DNA of 64,000 bases from Heyndrickxia camelliae (GCF_002844575.1 NZ_PIQO01000013.1:62001-126000); one strand, 5' to 3'. Positions 8,460 to 16,869 are shown, numbered from the stretch's first letter. The notes: generated by a model from the sequence alone, not told the origin. Program-made: numbers and translations.

Positions 8460-9675
8460 GAGCCATTTTCTTTACTTTTTTCCGGTGATTGCGCTGAGCA
8501 GTTGCATTTCTACAGTTAGGGCTACAATATTTTTTACGACCATTAGAAGTCTTCACTAAGAAATGATTATTGCAAGCAGGATTAGCGCATTCTCTATATA
8601 TTTCAGAACCTGGTCTCATATAAAATATTGAAAAATATAAGGCCGAAAGCAGGTTAGTGGCTTTCCACGAAGGCTCCATTTTACTTGCCACGAAACGAGG
8701 CACAATTCCAGAAAGATTTGAATTAATTTCTTCATTTAACACAATCTTTGCGACTATTATAAGAGCCTGTTTAAGGTTGTCATCAAAATTTTCAATAGCC
8801 GGTTTATCATAAAATTCGATGCCATTTTCATAAGTTACTTTACTAACCACACCTACCTTTCTCATAAGATGAAATAGGAAATCTATGGTAATACGAGCAG
8901 CAGGTGTTTCATTTGGTGCATTGCGATATAGATAAACAATATCTTTATATCGAAGGTCGTTCATTCCTGGATAACGGTTTGTCAAAGAACTACCCGAAAT
9001 AATATCTTGATATTCCTCAATATTTAAATCATATGTTGGTTTATATACTGAATCATTAATTATATACGTTTCACTTTCAAAGCCTTCTTTGGTGCCGTCA
9101 ATCTCGGGTACTGAGGAGGCTTTTTCTAATGTTTTAATAAAACCATGATAACAAGTCGAATATGGTTTGCTCATAGAATTTAACTTGATAGAAACTCGCT
9201 CAGACAGAAGAAGATAAAGAGTTAGGTATAGTATTTTCTCATAGTTTCTATTAGGTTCTTCAATCTCACTCATGAGAAGAACTGTTGCTTTTATATGATT
9301 CACAACTTCAGTTAACGAATGTATATCGATTTCCTCGTATTCTGCTTTACTAACAGGAAAGAAAAAACCGTTTTCCTCAAAAAAACTTCGTATGCTGTCC
9401 ACTTCGTTTGGTAAAGAGATTAGTTCACTTAGCAAGTTTTCTTTTCTAACTGATCCCATCGGTGTGGTTCTACAAAGACCGTTTGAACCACTAAAGGCAT
9501 AATGTAATTCATTTTGTTCATCAGATTGAATTTTCAAAGTGTGTCTCATCTCACCAGGAGAAAGATTAACAACATCAACACCTGTAAAACATCTATAGCC
9601 GTATAGAGAAAAATAATCATTTCCTAAATTAAAAAAGTTTTCATTTTCTAATGCAATATTTTCGATTTCAGACAT
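8452..9675 (-). CDS. Uncharacterised protein with C-terminal CGNR-like zinc finger
   Basis: 407 aa. The C-terminus reads ECANPACNNHFLVKT then KKYCSPNCRNATAQRNHRKK, a four-cysteine knuckle with a basic tail of the kind found in CGNR/ABATE proteins, so nucleic acid binding is likely. The first 340 residues are helical-looking with no motif I recognise. A strong AGGAGGA lies upstream of the ATG on the minus strand. It is the only phage-borne gene facing left, placed in the cargo zone between the R-M operon and the early region. A role in defence or in regulation is possible; function unknown. Confidence 0.6.
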   Translation of the reverse strand: MSEIENIALENENFFNLGNDYFSLYGYRCFTGVDVVNLSPGEMRHTLKIQSDEQNELHYAFSGSNGLCRTTPMGSVRKENLLSELISLPNEVDSIRSFFEENGFFFPVSKAEYEEIDIHSLTEVVNHIKATVLLMSEIEEPNRNYEKILYLTLYLLLSERVSIKLNSMSKPYSTCYHGFIKTLEKASSVPEIDGTKEGFESETYIINDSVYKPTYDLNIEEYQDIISGSSLTNRYPGMNDLRYKDIVYLYRNAPNETPAARITIDFLFHLMRKVGVVSKVTYENGIEFYDKPAIENFDDNLKQALIIVAKIVLNEEINSNLSGIVPRFVASKMEPSWKATNLLSALYFSIFYMRPGSEIYRECANPACNNHFLVKTSNGRKKYCSPNCRNATAQRNHRKKVKKMAQK

Positions 9676-9839
9676 AAGAATTTCCTCCTCCTCATACTAC
9701 AAGCACATAAAATCACATCCACAAGTAATTGAATAAATAATCGTAAATTCATTATATCAAATTTTAGTAATCAAAACAATAACCTTTGAAAGTTGATTTT
9801 TATTAATAGTAAGCAATAAATTCAGAAATTTACTTACTT

Positions 9840-9899
9840 TTTGAGACTGATTACAATTATAGATGAGGGGAATCCCTCTTTAAATTTATCAGTCTCAAA
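9840..9899. repeat. Long inverted repeat (cruciform) in the divergent intergenic region
   Basis: TTTGAGACTGAT (9840-9851) is a perfect inverted copy of ATCAGTCTCAAA (9888-9899), and inside it GAGGG-GAAT-CCCTC forms a second stem. The 417-bp gap 9676-10092 divides the left-reading zinc-finger gene from the right-reading sigma gene and has no ORF. This may be an operator or RNA structure for the leftward or rightward transcript. Confidence 0.5.
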
Positions 9900-9918
9900 G
9901 TCCAAGATGCGCATTAGG

Positions 9919-9989
9919 ACGGCGGGATGCATAGAGAGTTCGGAACACAGTGATAAAGACTGTGTTTGGAATGAAGATGCACCCACCGT
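9919..9989 (+). ncRNA. Structured RNA candidate upstream of the sigma-like gene
   Basis: An outer stem pairs ACGG-GGG-TGCAT (9919-9932) with ATGCA-CCC-CCGT (9977-9989), with one mismatch and one bulge. The inner stem AACACAGT (9944-9951) / ACTGTGTT (9959-9966) is a perfect 8 bp. It ends about 100 nt before the sigma gene and is followed by a T-rich run, so it could be a leader or a small RNA. Confidence 0.4.
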
Positions 9990-10048
9990 TATTTCGTGTG
10001 CCCTTTTTTAGGACAAACGAAGTTTGTGGTCATCTTATCCGCAGACTC

Positions 10049-10093
10049 TTTTGCATTCCGCCACCCATAGATGGGACGGAAAGGAATGCAAAA
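10049..10093 (+). promoter_or_regulatory. Hairpin covering the ribosome binding site of the sigma-like gene
   Basis: TTTTGCATTCC (10049-10059) pairs perfectly over 11 bp with GGAATGCAAAA (10083-10093), whose last base is the A of the ATG. An inner CCCAT/ATGGG stem closes the loop. The Shine-Dalgarno GGAAAGGA overlaps the right arm, so translation of the sigma gene should be off unless the hairpin opens. Confidence 0.55.
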
Positions 10094-10635
10094 TGAAAAT
10101 ACGAGTTTTATATGAAGATCACATCAAAAACGGTCACAAGAACTACACCACAATTGAAATTCCAGATGGAGATTACAGTGTCATGCTGGATATCGACTAT
10201 GAGCAACGTCTTGCAGAGGCAAATCCTGAAAAGAAAGCGGAGGTGAAACGCTGCGAGACTCTACAAGAAATGTTCGACCTCATGAACAACAAGGAATACA
10301 ACCATTGGCGCCGCTACCATCGACATCTTGGTAATCCCAAGACACCTTATCGGAAAGATGGTGAAGATGAAACAGATGTCATGGATACTTTCGCTGATAA
10401 CTCTCAGGAGATAGAACGAAGTCTCCAAGATGAGTACGAATCTGTCTGCCAATGGATACGCAAGGCTCTCGGTAAAAAACAAGATTGGGCAGATATGTTC
10501 ATTGCAGTTCGTATAGACGGTATGTCTATCCGTGAGTATGCGAGTTCCATCGGTGCAAGTGAGAACAACATTACTCAGAAATTAAAGCGAGCAACAAAGA
10601 AATTAGAACAAGAATATAAAAACCGTCAGATTTGA
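10093..10635 (+). CDS. Phage sigma-70-like factor
   Basis: 180 aa. The C-terminus MSIREYASSIGASENNITQKLKRATKKLEQEY is a sigma region 4-like helix-turn-helix that would contact a -35 element. The middle (DVMDTFADNSQEIERSLQDEYESV) resembles the linker seen in phage sigma-like regulators. It likely steers host RNA polymerase to phage promoters. I start at 10093 because GGAAAGGA is correctly placed; 23 upstream in-frame codons lack a Shine-Dalgarno. It heads the early region, behind several RNA structures. Confidence 0.65.
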   Translation: MKIRVLYEDHIKNGHKNYTTIEIPDGDYSVMLDIDYEQRLAEANPEKKAEVKRCETLQEMFDLMNNKEYNHWRRYHRHLGNPKTPYRKDGEDETDVMDTFADNSQEIERSLQDEYESVCQWIRKALGKKQDWADMFIAVRIDGMSIREYASSIGASENNITQKLKRATKKLEQEYKNRQI

Positions 10636-10691
10636 CCTTCTCCCAAGGCTACTAGGTAGGAGGTCAAGACCTCCAAAAAACACAAGGAGGT
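10622..10691 (+). promoter_or_regulatory. RNA element copy A (GGCTACTAGGTAG core), switch-like leader
   Basis: Begins in the last codons of the sigma gene. Four segments can pair alternatively: GACCTTCT (10634-10641), AGGAGGTC (10658-10665), GACCTCC (10668-10674) and the real Shine-Dalgarno GGAGGT (10686-10691). Segment 1 with 2 leaves 3 free to mask 4; segment 2 with 3 frees it. The core GGCTACTAGGTAG is at 10647-10659. Two more copies lie at 41.65 and 45.95 kb. Confidence 0.55.
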
Positions 10692-10698
10692 AATTCGA

Positions 10699-11478
10699 AT
10701 GGAATTACAAGTTTACAAAAATGCAGAGTTAGGCTCTGTACGTACTACAACGATTGGCGGGCAACCATATTTTGTTGGCAAGGATGTAGCAAGCATTCTT
10801 GGTTATGCAAATACTCGCAAAGCTTTAATTGACCACGTTTATGAAGAGGACAAGGGAGTAACGAAATGTGACACCCTTGGTGGAAAACAGGATTTGATTA
10901 TTATCAATGAATCCGGTCTTTATAGCCTCATACTCTCAAGCAAAATGCCAAATGCTAAGAAGTTTAAGCGATGGGTCACCAATGAAGTCCTCCCTGCTAT
11001 TCGCAAACATGGACTTTATGCAACAGACGATTTAATCGCAAATCCAGACCTTGCCATTGCTGCTTTTACTGCACTGAAAGAGGAACGAGAAAAGAACAAG
11101 GAATTGATGGCAGCCGTTGCGATTGGTCAGCAGCAAATTGCTGAGATGAAACCCAAGGCTACCTATTATGATGTAGTGCTTAAATGCAGGGATGCGGTCA
11201 ACATTTCTGTGATTGCCAAAGATTATGGCTGGAGTGCCATGCGCATGAACGAACACCTCCATGAAAAAGGCATTCAGTTTAAGCAAGGTGATATATGGCT
11301 TCTCTACCAAAAGTATGCTCCAAATGGATATACCAAAACCAATACTCACATTTATGAAGATAGCAAAGGTATAAAGCATACGAAAGTGCATACCAAGTGG
11401 ACACAAAAAGGCAGACTCTTTATCTATGAACAGCTAAAGGCAGACGATATTTATCCGCAGATTGAGATGGAGGTGTGA
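10699..11478 (+). CDS. Phage antirepressor with Bro-N and KilAC-type domains
   Basis: 259 aa. Residues 1-105 are a Bro-N domain (VRTTTIGGQPYFVGKDVASILGY, then GLYSLILSSKMPNAKKFKRWVTNEVLPAIRKHG). The C-terminal part (YDVVLKCRDAVNISVIAKDYGWSAMRMNEHLHEKGI) is the ANT/KilAC-type DNA-binding domain. Such proteins counter a lysogeny repressor or act on phage promoters. AAGGAGGTAATTCGA precedes the ATG, and that Shine-Dalgarno lies within RNA element copy A. No CI-type repressor is visible nearby. Confidence 0.85.
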   Translation: MELQVYKNAELGSVRTTTIGGQPYFVGKDVASILGYANTRKALIDHVYEEDKGVTKCDTLGGKQDLIIINESGLYSLILSSKMPNAKKFKRWVTNEVLPAIRKHGLYATDDLIANPDLAIAAFTALKEEREKNKELMAAVAIGQQQIAEMKPKATYYDVVLKCRDAVNISVIAKDYGWSAMRMNEHLHEKGIQFKQGDIWLLYQKYAPNGYTKTNTHIYEDSKGIKHTKVHTKWTQKGRLFIYEQLKADDIYPQIEMEV

Positions 11479-11479
11479 T

Positions 11480-11914
11480 ATGGAAATTAATATGAAAAAT
11501 GCAGAAGGGTATTATGATCCAACTCCCCATGAAGCACTTAGCAAAATAACTCGTGAGGAAAAGGCAGCAGCAAAAGCTGCCTTTAAGCCCCTTGTCTATA
11601 TTTGCTCTCCATTTAGTGGCGATATAGAAAACAACAATAAGCGCACACGAGCATTTTGTCGTTTTGCTTTAGACAAGGGCAATATTCCGCTTGCTCCTCA
11701 CCTTCTATTTCCACAGTTTATGGATGACAGCAATGAGAAAGAACGTGAGCTCGCTATTTTTATGGATATTATCCTGATGGGCAAATGCCAAGAGGTCTGG
11801 GTGCTAGGTGATGTGATCTCAAGAGGCATGAGTATTGAAATTGAAAAAGCAAAGAAGCGCAGACAGCCGGTTAGATACTTTAATAAAGATTTTGAGGAGG
11901 TAGAGTCTCTATGA
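11480..11914 (+). CDS. DUF4406-like (nucleoside deoxyribosyltransferase-fold) protein
   Basis: 144 aa. KPLVYICSPFSGDIENNNKRTRAFCRFALDKGNIPLAPHLLFPQFMDD and EVWVLGDVISRGMSIEIEKAKKRRQPVRYF match the Rossmann-like nucleoside 2-deoxyribosyltransferase fold often annotated DUF4406 in phages. A nucleotide-related role is plausible but unproven. Start set at 11480, following GGAGGTGTGAT; it overlaps the next gene by 4 nt. Confidence 0.7.
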   Translation: MEINMKNAEGYYDPTPHEALSKITREEKAAAKAAFKPLVYICSPFSGDIENNNKRTRAFCRFALDKGNIPLAPHLLFPQFMDDSNEKERELAIFMDIILMGKCQEVWVLGDVISRGMSIEIEKAKKRRQPVRYFNKDFEEVESL

Positions 11915-14268
11915 AGATAGCATACGGTAACAGCCGAATGGATAAGAAATGGAAAAACACAGACATCAGCTGGGAGGACTTTTGCTCCCGGGTTAAGAAC
12001 ACACAGCGTACCACTGAAACCGTAGAAGAATATCGAAAAATGAGAAAAGGTGGTCAAGATTCCATTAAAGATGTCGGAGGTTTTGTTGGGGGTCACTTAA
12101 AAGATGGCAGACGTAAAAAAGGAAATGTTCTATCTCGTTCTATGCTCACCCTTGATATGGATTATGGCATAAGTACTATCTGGGAAGAAATCTCTACCTT
12201 CTTCCCTTATCAGTGTTGTATTTATTCTACTCATAAGCATACTCCAGAAAATCCAAGACTAAGGCTGATCATTCCTCTCTTCCGTGATGTGGGAGAGGAA
12301 GAGTATGCAGCTGTTAGTCGCATGGTCGCAAAAGAAATCGGCATCGACCTTTTTGATGATACGACCTATGAACCGGAACGTTTAATGTATTGGCCGTCTA
12401 CCTCTAGAAACGGTGTCTTTGTGTATGAAGAAAAAAACGGTTCTCTCCTAGACCCTGATGAATTTCTAAATAAATACGATGATTGGCGTGATACCAGTAC
12501 ATGGCCCGTATCCTCTAGGCAGTCAGAAGTTATTGATCGCTCATTAAAGGAACAAGCCGATCCACTTTCTAAAGAAGGTGTCATCGGTACTTTTTGTCGC
12601 ACCTACTCAGTAAGCAGTGCAATCGATATGTTCTTAAAGGATATATACGAGCCTTCAGCAATGACTGGTCGCTATGATTATATCCCAGCTGACTCCAGTG
12701 CCGGAGTCATACTCTATGATGATAAGTTTGCCTATTCCCACCACGCAACGGATCCTGCAAGTGGGAGACTTCTTAATGCTTTTGACCTCGTTCGCATCCA
12801 TCGATTTGGTCATTTAGATGATCGAGCGACAGAAAGCACTCCACCAAGTAAACTCCCATCCTTTATCAACATGTGCGAATTTGCCATACAAGATGATGAA
12901 GTGAAAGCACAGTTTACGAAAGAGCGGATGGATCAGGCAACAATCGATTTTGCGGAAGATAACTGGCAGACAGCACTTGAACTGGATAAGCAAGGAAAGA
13001 TTAAGGATACCTTGGATAATATCGTTCTCATCATCCGCAACGATTCAGAACTAGAATCCATTGCCTTTAATAAGCACCGTGATGGAATCGATGCAAGAGA
13101 CGGATTACCTTGGGAACAGATGAAAGGCGGCTGGAATGATTCAGATAATGCTGCCCTTAAAGTTTATCTATCAAATAAATACGGCATCTACTCCCCAACT
13201 AAGACAAAGGACGCAATATTAGCAGTCGCAGCAGAGCGTTCCTATCATCCTATAAAAGAATACCTGGATCATTTACCAGAGTGGGACGGAATCGACCGTG
13301 TCGAAACCTTGCTGATTGATTACTTCAATGCAACAGATAATTCCTATACCAGAGCCGTTACCAGAAAAATGATGGTGGCAGCAGTCGCTAGAATTGTTCA
13401 TCCTGGTACGAAATTCGATAGTGTCTTAATTCTAAATGGACCACAAGGCATCGGTAAGTCTACCTTCTTTGCAAAGCTTGCAGGCGATTGGTTTTCCGAT
13501 AGTTTAACCCTCACCGATATGAAAGATAAAGCAGGTCCTGAGAAACTTCAAGGGTACTGGATTTTAGAACTGGGTGAACTAGCTGGCATGCGAAAAACCG
13601 ATGTGGAAGTTGTGAAATCCTTTATCTCAAGGTCGGATGATAAATACCGTGCCAGTTATGGTGTGAATGTTGAAAGCCACCCTCGTCAATGTATCATTGT
13701 CGGCTCTACCAATGCAGAAAGTGGATTTTTGCGAGACATCACGGGTAACCGAAGATTCTGGCCAGTGCGTATTAGTGGTAATGGTAAAAGAAAAGCATGG
13801 CAAATGTCCGTATACGATGTAGAGCAGATTTGGGCAGAAACTTTGGTGCTTTATGCCAAAGGTGAAAAGCTCTATTTAGAGGGCAGTGATGTAGAGTTGG
13901 CAACGAATGAGCAGGCAGATGCCATGGAGAGTGATGAGCGAGAAGGGCTTGTTCGCACTTACCTTGAAACGCTTTTACCCGATGATTGGAATGCCCTGTC
14001 CTTATACGAACGAAGAAATTACCTTAACGGTAGTGAATTTGGTGGGGAATCCCGTATCGGTACGGTAGAACGTACGCTTGTTTGTAATATGGAAATTTGG
14101 TGTGAATGCTTTGGAAGGGATGCCTCCGCCATGAAACCTGCGGACTCCTATGCCATTGCAGGTATTATGAAAAAGATTAATGGGTGGAACAAGTACCAAG
14201 GGAACAAGAACGGAACAAGTCATTTTCCCATTTACGGTAGACAACGTTGTTACGAGAAGAATGAGTAA
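11911..14268 (+). CDS. VapE-like phage replicative primase/helicase
   Basis: 785 aa. The N-terminal half has SMLTLDMDYG (primase-type acidic motif), HKHTPENPRLRLIIPLFRD and YEPERLMYWPS, features of archaeo-eukaryotic primase domains in phage proteins. The C-terminal half is the VapE P-loop domain: NGPQGIGKSTFFAKLAGDWF (Walker A about 514), YWILELGELAGMRK (Walker B), VGSTNAESGFLRDITGNRRFWPV. It should open and prime the phage origin. It overlaps the preceding gene by 4 nt. Several GGAACAAG motifs start within its 3' end. Confidence 0.85.
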   Translation: MKIAYGNSRMDKKWKNTDISWEDFCSRVKNTQRTTETVEEYRKMRKGGQDSIKDVGGFVGGHLKDGRRKKGNVLSRSMLTLDMDYGISTIWEEISTFFPYQCCIYSTHKHTPENPRLRLIIPLFRDVGEEEYAAVSRMVAKEIGIDLFDDTTYEPERLMYWPSTSRNGVFVYEEKNGSLLDPDEFLNKYDDWRDTSTWPVSSRQSEVIDRSLKEQADPLSKEGVIGTFCRTYSVSSAIDMFLKDIYEPSAMTGRYDYIPADSSAGVILYDDKFAYSHHATDPASGRLLNAFDLVRIHRFGHLDDRATESTPPSKLPSFINMCEFAIQDDEVKAQFTKERMDQATIDFAEDNWQTALELDKQGKIKDTLDNIVLIIRNDSELESIAFNKHRDGIDARDGLPWEQMKGGWNDSDNAALKVYLSNKYGIYSPTKTKDAILAVAAERSYHPIKEYLDHLPEWDGIDRVETLLIDYFNATDNSYTRAVTRKMMVAAVARIVHPGTKFDSVLILNGPQGIGKSTFFAKLAGDWFSDSLTLTDMKDKAGPEKLQGYWILELGELAGMRKTDVEVVKSFISRSDDKYRASYGVNVESHPRQCIIVGSTNAESGFLRDITGNRRFWPVRISGNGKRKAWQMSVYDVEQIWAETLVLYAKGEKLYLEGSDVELATNEQADAMESDEREGLVRTYLETLLPDDWNALSLYERRNYLNGSEFGGESRIGTVERTLVCNMEIWCECFGRDASAMKPADSYAIAGIMKKINGWNKYQGNKNGTSHFPIYGRQRCYEKNE

Positions 14269-14469
14269 GGTCGTTCCTTGTTCTTTAGTTGTTCCCTGTG
14301 CTTGTTCTCTTAAAAACCCAGTCATTACCGATGTTTTGGCTTTGACGGAATGAGAGGAACAAGAGTTTTACTACTTAGTAATAAATTAATAAATAGTAGT
14401 GGTAAGGCATCTTGAGTGTGTGTATGCGCGCGTATAGGGAAAAACGTTAAAAGTTGTGCTTGTTGTTCC
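14186..14469. repeat. GGAACAAG motif cluster, candidate replication origin
   Basis: GGAACAAG occurs at 14186, 14201, 14212 and 14356. Inverse forms (CTTGTTC or TTGTTCC) occur at 14277, 14289, 14301 and 14463. Eight copies within 284 bp span the end of the primase/helicase gene and the 224-bp gap after it. Phage origins often lie beside or in the initiator gene with such iterons. The forward copies also encode protein, so chance clustering is possible. Confidence 0.35.
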
Positions 14470-14492
14470 TAATCAATTTATGGAGGTCATTT

Positions 14493-14774
14493 ATGCAAGA
14501 AAAATATATAGAACAAAAACTGGTAGCGACAGTAAAAAGCATGGGAGGTATTGCCCCGAAATTTGTGAGTCCTGGAATAGATGGAATGCCTGATCGCATT
14601 GTACTACTTCCCATGGGAAGAATCGCCTTTGTCGAATGTAAGGCGACAGGAAAAAAGATGCGACCTTTACAAAATAAAAGAAAGAAGCAATTAGAGGCAT
14701 TAGGCTTTCTAGTTTATTGCCTTGATGATGTAGAACAGATTGGAGGGATACTTAGTGAAATACAAGCCACATGA
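14493..14774 (+). CDS. VRR-NUC domain nuclease
   Basis: 93 aa. YIEQKLVATVKSMGGIAPKFVSPGIDGMPDRIVLLPMGRIAFVECKATGKKMRPLQ is the standalone VRR-NUC fold, a PD-(D/E)xK nuclease with active-site D and ECK; the family includes Holliday-junction-type resolvases. TGGAGGTCATTT places the start at 14493. It overlaps the helicase gene by 20 nt, and the pair recurs in phage replication modules. Confidence 0.85.
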   Translation: MQEKYIEQKLVATVKSMGGIAPKFVSPGIDGMPDRIVLLPMGRIAFVECKATGKKMRPLQNKRKKQLEALGFLVYCLDDVEQIGGILSEIQAT

Positions 14775-16107
14775 ATACCAACGCTATGCCACTGAATTTA
14801 TTTTATCCCATCCCATATCTGCTGTATTTCTTGAGATGGGTTTAGGTAAAAGTGTGATTACCTTATCCGCCATCTTTGATTTGTGTTTAGATAGCTTTCT
14901 CGTTTGCAAGGTTTTAGTCATTGCGCCTTTAAGAGTCGCAAGGGACACATGGCCAGCAGAAATCAATAAGTGGGATCATCTAAAAGGACTCTCTTACTCG
15001 GTGGCAGTCGGAACAGAAAAAGAAAGAATCGATGCCCTCAAGAAACAATCAACACTATACATCATCAACCGTGAGAACGTGGATTGGTTGGTTCATAAAA
15101 GTGGTATTCCTTTTCATTTTGATATGGTGGTCATTGATGAGCTGTCATCATTTAAGTCTTATGGAGCAAAGCGGTTTAAGAGTCTACTTAAAGTAAGACC
15201 CTCTGTAAAAAGAATAGTCGGCCTTACCGGAACTCCCTCCAGTAATGGATTGATGGATTTATGGGCTGAATTTCGAATTCTTGATTTGGGTCAAAGGCTT
15301 GGACGCTACATTAGTCATTACCGAAATACCTACTTTACACCGGATAAGAGAAACGCACAGATTATATTTTCTTATAAACCACTGCCAGGTGCAGAAGAGG
15401 AAATCTACAAACAAATATCGGACATCACCATTTCTATGAAATCTACCGATTATCTCAAGATGCCTGAATATGTCAGTAATGAAGTGTTTGTCACTTTAAG
15501 TGAAAAAGAATGGAAAGTCTATTCAGATTTTAAGGAAGACATGGTGGCTAACTTAGGTGATGAAGAAATTGATGCTGTTAATGCGGCAGTCCTTTCTGGA
15601 AAACTGCTACAGATGGCAAATGGTGCAGTATACGATAGCGAAAATAAAGCTCATGTGATTCATGACAAAAAGCTAGATGCCTTGGAAGATTTAATCGAAG
15701 GAGCAAATGGGAAACCGGTCCTTGTTGCTTATTGGTATAAGCATGATTTAGAGCGAATTAGAGATAGATTTCCAGTCAGACAAATTCAGTCATCAAAGGA
15801 TATTGAGGATTGGAATGATGGCAAGATACCCATTGCTGTTATTCATCCAGCCAGTGCTGGGCATGGTCTTAATCTTCAAAGTGGCGGTTCAACGCTTATC
15901 TGGTTTGGTCTGACCTGGTCACTAGAGCTGTATCAACAAACTAATGCAAGACTTTATAGGCAGGGTCAAAAGGATACAGTTATTGTTCACCACATCATCA
16001 CCAAAAACACCATCGATGAAGACGTACTGCTTGCACTCACAAAAAAGGAGAAAACTCAAGATGCCTTGATTGATGCGGTAAAGGCGAATTTAGAGGTGAT
16101 GCGATGA
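14755..16107 (+). CDS. SNF2-family phage helicase
   Basis: 450 aa. Motif I MGLGKSVIT, motif Ia VIAPLRVARDTWPAE, motif II VVIDELSSFKS (DELS variant of DEAH), motif III GLTGTPSSN, and motif VI region QTNARLYRQGQ, all in superfamily 2 SNF2 order. It probably remodels or unwinds DNA during phage replication or recombination. The start is the GTG at 14755, because GGAGGG (14742-14747) sits 7 nt before it; an upstream TTG at 14740 overlaps this Shine-Dalgarno. Confidence 0.9.
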   Translation: MKYKPHEYQRYATEFILSHPISAVFLEMGLGKSVITLSAIFDLCLDSFLVCKVLVIAPLRVARDTWPAEINKWDHLKGLSYSVAVGTEKERIDALKKQSTLYIINRENVDWLVHKSGIPFHFDMVVIDELSSFKSYGAKRFKSLLKVRPSVKRIVGLTGTPSSNGLMDLWAEFRILDLGQRLGRYISHYRNTYFTPDKRNAQIIFSYKPLPGAEEEIYKQISDITISMKSTDYLKMPEYVSNEVFVTLSEKEWKVYSDFKEDMVANLGDEEIDAVNAAVLSGKLLQMANGAVYDSENKAHVIHDKKLDALEDLIEGANGKPVLVAYWYKHDLERIRDRFPVRQIQSSKDIEDWNDGKIPIAVIHPASAGHGLNLQSGGSTLIWFGLTWSLELYQQTNARLYRQGQKDTVIVHHIITKNTIDEDVLLALTKKEKTQDALIDAVKANLEVMR

Positions 16108-16328
16108 CAGAACCTTATCAAAACTTAGCCAATGCCATCATTTTAATGGCTGTTAAGGATTATCGGACAGCCTTAAAGAAACTAAAAAAGCGTCCAAAGT
16201 ATGGACCGGCACAAGATTTGAAAAACGAGGTGGAGAGGTTCTTCCGCTCTGATTGGTATAGAGAACTTACCTCTGTTGATGGGAACGTCCTAATCAAAAA
16301 GCTACAAGCGGAGGTGAGCGAGAAATGA
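16104..16328 (+). CDS. Small conserved phage protein
   Basis: 74 aa, basic, mostly helical (LANAIILMAVKDYRTALKKLKKRP, then RFFRSDWYRELT). It overlaps both neighbours by 4 nt, so it is translationally coupled between the helicase and the DUF1492 regulator. No function assigned. Confidence 0.7.
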   Translation: MTEPYQNLANAIILMAVKDYRTALKKLKKRPKYGPAQDLKNEVERFFRSDWYRELTSVDGNVLIKKLQAEVSEK

Positions 16329-16777
16329 AAGCAAAAGAATATTTACATCAAGCCTACAGGCTAGATAAACGAATCCAATCCAACATTGAGGAAATGGAAA
16401 GGCTAAGGGAGCTATCGACCAGTGTTTCCTCCCCTATTTGGGGTGAGAGAATACAAACCCAGCGGCATACCGATGCTTTGTTTGTCAGGTATCTGGAGCG
16501 AATTGAAGAACTACAAATCAAGATTAATGATGAGGTAAATCATCTTGTAGCACTTAAAGCAGAGATTCGAGATGTGATTAATAAAGTAACGGATATCGAT
16601 GAACGCATGGTGTTACGTTACCGCTACGTTCATAACTTTACCTGGGAGCAAATCGGTGATGAGCTGAATGCTGATAAGAGTACCATTCGCAGATGGCATG
16701 GCAATGCCTTAAATCACGTTGTCGTACCTGAAAATCCAATTGTTATTCAAATGTTGAACAGCAATGAGCACTTTTGA
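16325..16777 (+). CDS. DUF1492/ArpU-like late transcription regulator
   Basis: 150 aa. A long N-terminal coiled coil (residues 1-90) is followed by DERMVLRYRYVHNFTWEQIGDELNADKSTIRRWHGNAL, a sigma region 4-type HTH. Proteins of this kind (RinA/ArpU/LtrA group) switch on phage late genes, and it lies directly upstream of the packaging operon. It is the second sigma-like gene in the phage, after the one at 10093. Confidence 0.8.
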   Translation: MKAKEYLHQAYRLDKRIQSNIEEMERLRELSTSVSSPIWGERIQTQRHTDALFVRYLERIEELQIKINDEVNHLVALKAEIRDVINKVTDIDERMVLRYRYVHNFTWEQIGDELNADKSTIRRWHGNALNHVVVPENPIVIQMLNSNEHF

Positions 16778-16852
16778 GCAGAGATAAGCACCTCATCTTC
16801 ATGTTACATTATAATCAGCAAGATAGAATACTTACCAAGCCTTGTGGGTCAT

Positions 16853-16869
16853 GCCCTGCAGGGCTTTTT
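16853..16869 (+). terminator. Intrinsic terminator before the packaging operon
   Basis: GCCC-TGCA-GGGC followed by TTTTT. It separates the early transcript from the HNH/terminase genes; read-through here may be part of late control. TATAAT at 16810-16815 lies upstream, but without a clear -35. Confidence 0.65.

Noticed and set aside
8359-8559. 66-aa plus-strand ORF over the bidirectional terminator
   Set aside because: It runs through the terminator and antisense to the conserved zinc finger of the minus-strand gene.
10647-10659. GGCTACTAGGTAG core as part of a c-di-GMP or other well-known riboswitch
   Set aside because: The surrounding sequence does not match the conserved bases of any ligand riboswitch I know; only the phage DUF2800/DUF2815 motifs remain plausible.
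16810-16815. TATAAT as a SigA promoter for the late operon
   Set aside because: No -35 at a usable distance, and a terminator follows it; an activator-dependent late promoter is possible but cannot be supported.
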